7,824 nt of DNA from Planctomycetota bacterium (GTDB lineage: Bacteria > Planctomycetota > Planctomycetia > Planctomycetales > Planctomycetaceae), in assembly GCA_023429275.1 (NCBI GenBank), contig JAEYWB010000055.1, positions 1-7,824 of the forward strand, read 5' to 3'. Position 1 is the stretch's first letter. Every line of letters starts with the position of its first letter. Shown piece after piece: positions 6,231 through 7,824 of this stretch. Under the pieces are notes generated by a model. That model was not told where the DNA came from. It worked only from the letters and a program-made list of their open reading frames with translations, and made no database searches. A program made the position numbers and the translations under genes.

Positions 6231-7824
6231 CCGACTCGGCCCGCGGCGACCGTCCCCGGCCCGGCTCTCGAGCTCCGGGCGACCCCCGACTCGAGACTGC
6301 CGCCGGAAAGGCTGTCGACCGGCTCCTCGGGGAACGTGTCCCCGCCGGCCACTGGGTTGGTGAGCTCTCGACGTCGGCCCTCTCGACCGCCACGGCCGTC
6401 ATGGCCCTTTTCCAGGTCGAGACGAAGCGGCCTGGAATCGCTCCGGAACAGGACGCCGGCGCCCGAGCCACGTCGGAAGAGCACCGTTCCCTCATCCGCG
6501 GCGGCCTCAAATGGCTGGCGGAGCATCAGAATCCCGACGGCGGCTGGGGGGACACAACCCTCAGCTTCAGCAACATCTCGACGACGATGCTCTGCTACGC
6601 CGTGTTCCATGCGGCGGACGGCGAGAAGCAGTATGCCTCCGCCACCGAGCGGGCGAAGCGGTACGTCGATGACGCTGGGGGCGTGCCGGCGATCATCGCC
6701 CGTTATGGAAAGGACCGGACGTTCTCCGTCCCGATCCTGACGCACGCCGCACTGGCCGGCCTCGTCGACTGGAAGTCGATCCCCTCGCTGCCGTTCGAGC
6801 TCTCGTGCGTCCCGCATCAGCTCTATGCCACGGTCCGGCTGCCGGTCGTGAGCTATGCCCTTCCGGCGCTGATCGCCATCGGGCAGGTCCGGTTCCACTT
6901 CGCCAAGCCCTGGAACCCGGTGACGCGGCTTCTCCGCGAGATGGCCCGCGAGCGGAGCCTCAGGATTCTCACCCGGATCCAGCCTCCGAACGGCGGATTC
7001 CTCGAGGCGGCGCCGCTGACGAGCTTCGTCACCATGAGCCTCGCCGCGATGGGGTTGCTTCAACACCCGGTTGTCGTCCGCGGCGTCGAGTTCCTGCGGG
7101 CCTCGGTCCGGCCCGACGGAAGCTGGCCGATCGACACGAACCTCGCGACCTGGACGACGACCCTCGCCGTCAACGCGCTCGGCTCCGGGCTTCCCGAGGA
7201 GGCCCGCGCTCCGATCCTCTCGTGGCTCCTGCGGCAGCAGTATCGGACCCGGCACCCTTATACGAACGCCGACCCCGGAGCCTGGGCGTGGACCGACCTC
7301 CCGGGGGGCGTCCCGGATGCGGACGACACGCCGGGGGCCCTCCTGGCCGTGATGAACCTCGCCGGCTCCGCGCCAACGCCGGAGGTCCTCGATTCCCTCG
7401 CCCGCGGCGTCCGGTGGCTGGTCGACCTTCAGAACGGCGACGGCGGCTGGCCGACATTCTGCCGGGGCTGGGGGCTGCTTCCCTTCGACCGAAGCTCGGC
7501 CGACCTCACCGCCCACGCCGCGCGGGCGATTTGCCGGTGGATCGCCCTGCCGGGGGTGGCCGACGCCGATTCGGCATCGGAATCGGCCAGGCTCCGTGAC
7601 GAGGCGAAGTCCGCTCTCCAGAATGGGTTCCGATTTCTCGACAACGCCCAGCGGCCCGATGGAAGCTGGCTCCCCCTCTGGTTCGGCAACCAGCATTCTC
7701 CGAAGGAGGAGAACCCGGTTTACGGCACGTCCCGGGTCCTGAAGGCCTATTTTGACTGCGGGCGGATGCAGAGTCTGTCGTATCAGGCGGGGATCCGCTG
7801 GCTTCGCTCCGCGCGGAGCCGGGA
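6227..7824 (+). CDS. Squalene-hopene-cyclase-like class II terpene cyclase, 3' end missing
   Basis: The frame is open from ATG 6227 to the window edge (532 residues); relatives have about 600-680, so roughly 100 residues are missing. The catalytic acid motif of class II cyclases is intact as DADDT, with Asp364, Asp366 and Asp367, close to its position in Alicyclobacillus squalene-hopene cyclase. A downstream DLTAH (Asp426, His430) matches the residues that assist that acid in the known enzyme. Four QW-type repeats end at W107, W300, W408 and W481, giving the alpha/alpha-barrel fold. The expected reaction is protonation-driven cyclisation of a linear isoprenoid such as squalene, at the membrane, yielding hopene-like triterpenes; the exact substrate cannot be read from the sequence. 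Two differences from the classical enzyme are noted: the N-terminal stretch GELSTSALSTATAV lacks the active-site glutamate, and the loop after W485 is about eight residues longer. It could therefore be a divergent triterpene cyclase rather than a true hopene synthase. It overlaps the PIN-TRAM gene by 4 nt (ATGA). Confidence 0.9.
   Translation, partial: MTDSARGDRPRPGSRAPGDPRLETAAGKAVDRLLGERVPAGHWVGELSTSALSTATAVMALFQVETKRPGIAPEQDAGARATSEEHRSLIRGGLKWLAEHQNPDGGWGDTTLSFSNISTTMLCYAVFHAADGEKQYASATERAKRYVDDAGGVPAIIARYGKDRTFSVPILTHAALAGLVDWKSIPSLPFELSCVPHQLYATVRLPVVSYALPALIAIGQVRFHFAKPWNPVTRLLREMARERSLRILTRIQPPNGGFLEAAPLTSFVTMSLAAMGLLQHPVVVRGVEFLRASVRPDGSWPIDTNLATWTTTLAVNALGSGLPEEARAPILSWLLRQQYRTRHPYTNADPGAWAWTDLPGGVPDADDTPGALLAVMNLAGSAPTPEVLDSLARGVRWLVDLQNGDGGWPTFCRGWGLLPFDRSSADLTAHAARAICRWIALPGVADADSASESARLRDEAKSALQNGFRFLDNAQRPDGSWLPLWFGNQHSPKEENPVYGTSRVLKAYFDCGRMQSLSYQAGIRWLRSARSR

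Noticed and set aside
6089..7696. 535-codon minus-strand open frame
   Set aside because: It is antisense to the cyclase, whose plus frame carries DADDT and four QW repeats. The minus translation is low-complexity Arg/Gly/Glu and matches nothing I recognise.
1..7824. CRISPR, toxin-antitoxin, phage, transposon or tRNA signals
   Set aside because: I found no regular spaced repeats, transposase, integrase or tRNA cloverleaf. The PIN domain is not a VapC toxin: it is fused to four membrane helices and TRAM and has no small antitoxin gene next to it.

Overview
This GC-rich (roughly 65%) window looks like a fragment of a Planctomycetota chromosome. It carries a DUF1559 pseudopilin-like protein with the H-X9-DG motif, a small carboxypeptidase-regulatory-like lipoprotein, and a very large TPR/FG-GAP/ASPIC protein. 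All three types are expanded in planctomycetes, and they sit here in a row. A genus cannot be assigned from what is visible. Genes run off both ends, and the first ~45 bases are suspiciously C-rich, so the window may be a whole short (metagenomic) contig.

Left half, minus strand, read from 4573 down to 1: (i) DUF1559 / type IV-pilin-like N-terminal methylation protein (3644-4573); (ii) a hairpin in the 90-nt gap; (iii) a 134-residue lipoprotein (3149-3553); (iv) a ~1046-residue membrane-anchored protein with TPR-like helices, seven VCBS/FG-GAP calcium-binding-type repeats and an ASPIC/UnbV C-terminus (3139 to the window edge, incomplete). The last two genes are only 9 nt apart. All three products are predicted to be exported or membrane-attached, which suggests a cell-surface module of unknown function.

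Middle (4574-5195): a ~620-nt divergent intergenic region with no convincing gene. It holds several small inverted repeats and weak promoter-like hexamers facing both ways.

Right half, plus strand: (v) a YacL-type protein with four membrane helices, a PIN nuclease domain and a TRAM RNA-binding domain (5196-6230). Its stop codon overlaps, as ATGA, the start of (vi) a squalene-hopene-cyclase-like class II terpene cyclase (6227 to the window edge, incomplete). This cyclase has an intact DxDDT catalytic motif and four QW-type repeats. The overlap implies co-transcription and probable translational coupling, although the two functions (RNA processing and triterpene cyclisation) have no obvious link.

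I saw no tRNA, rRNA, CRISPR array or insertion sequence. No defence system or clear mobile element is present. The most interesting points are the PIN-TRAM/cyclase coupling, the altered active-site neighbourhood of the cyclase, and the DUF1559-lipoprotein-TPR/ASPIC cluster.
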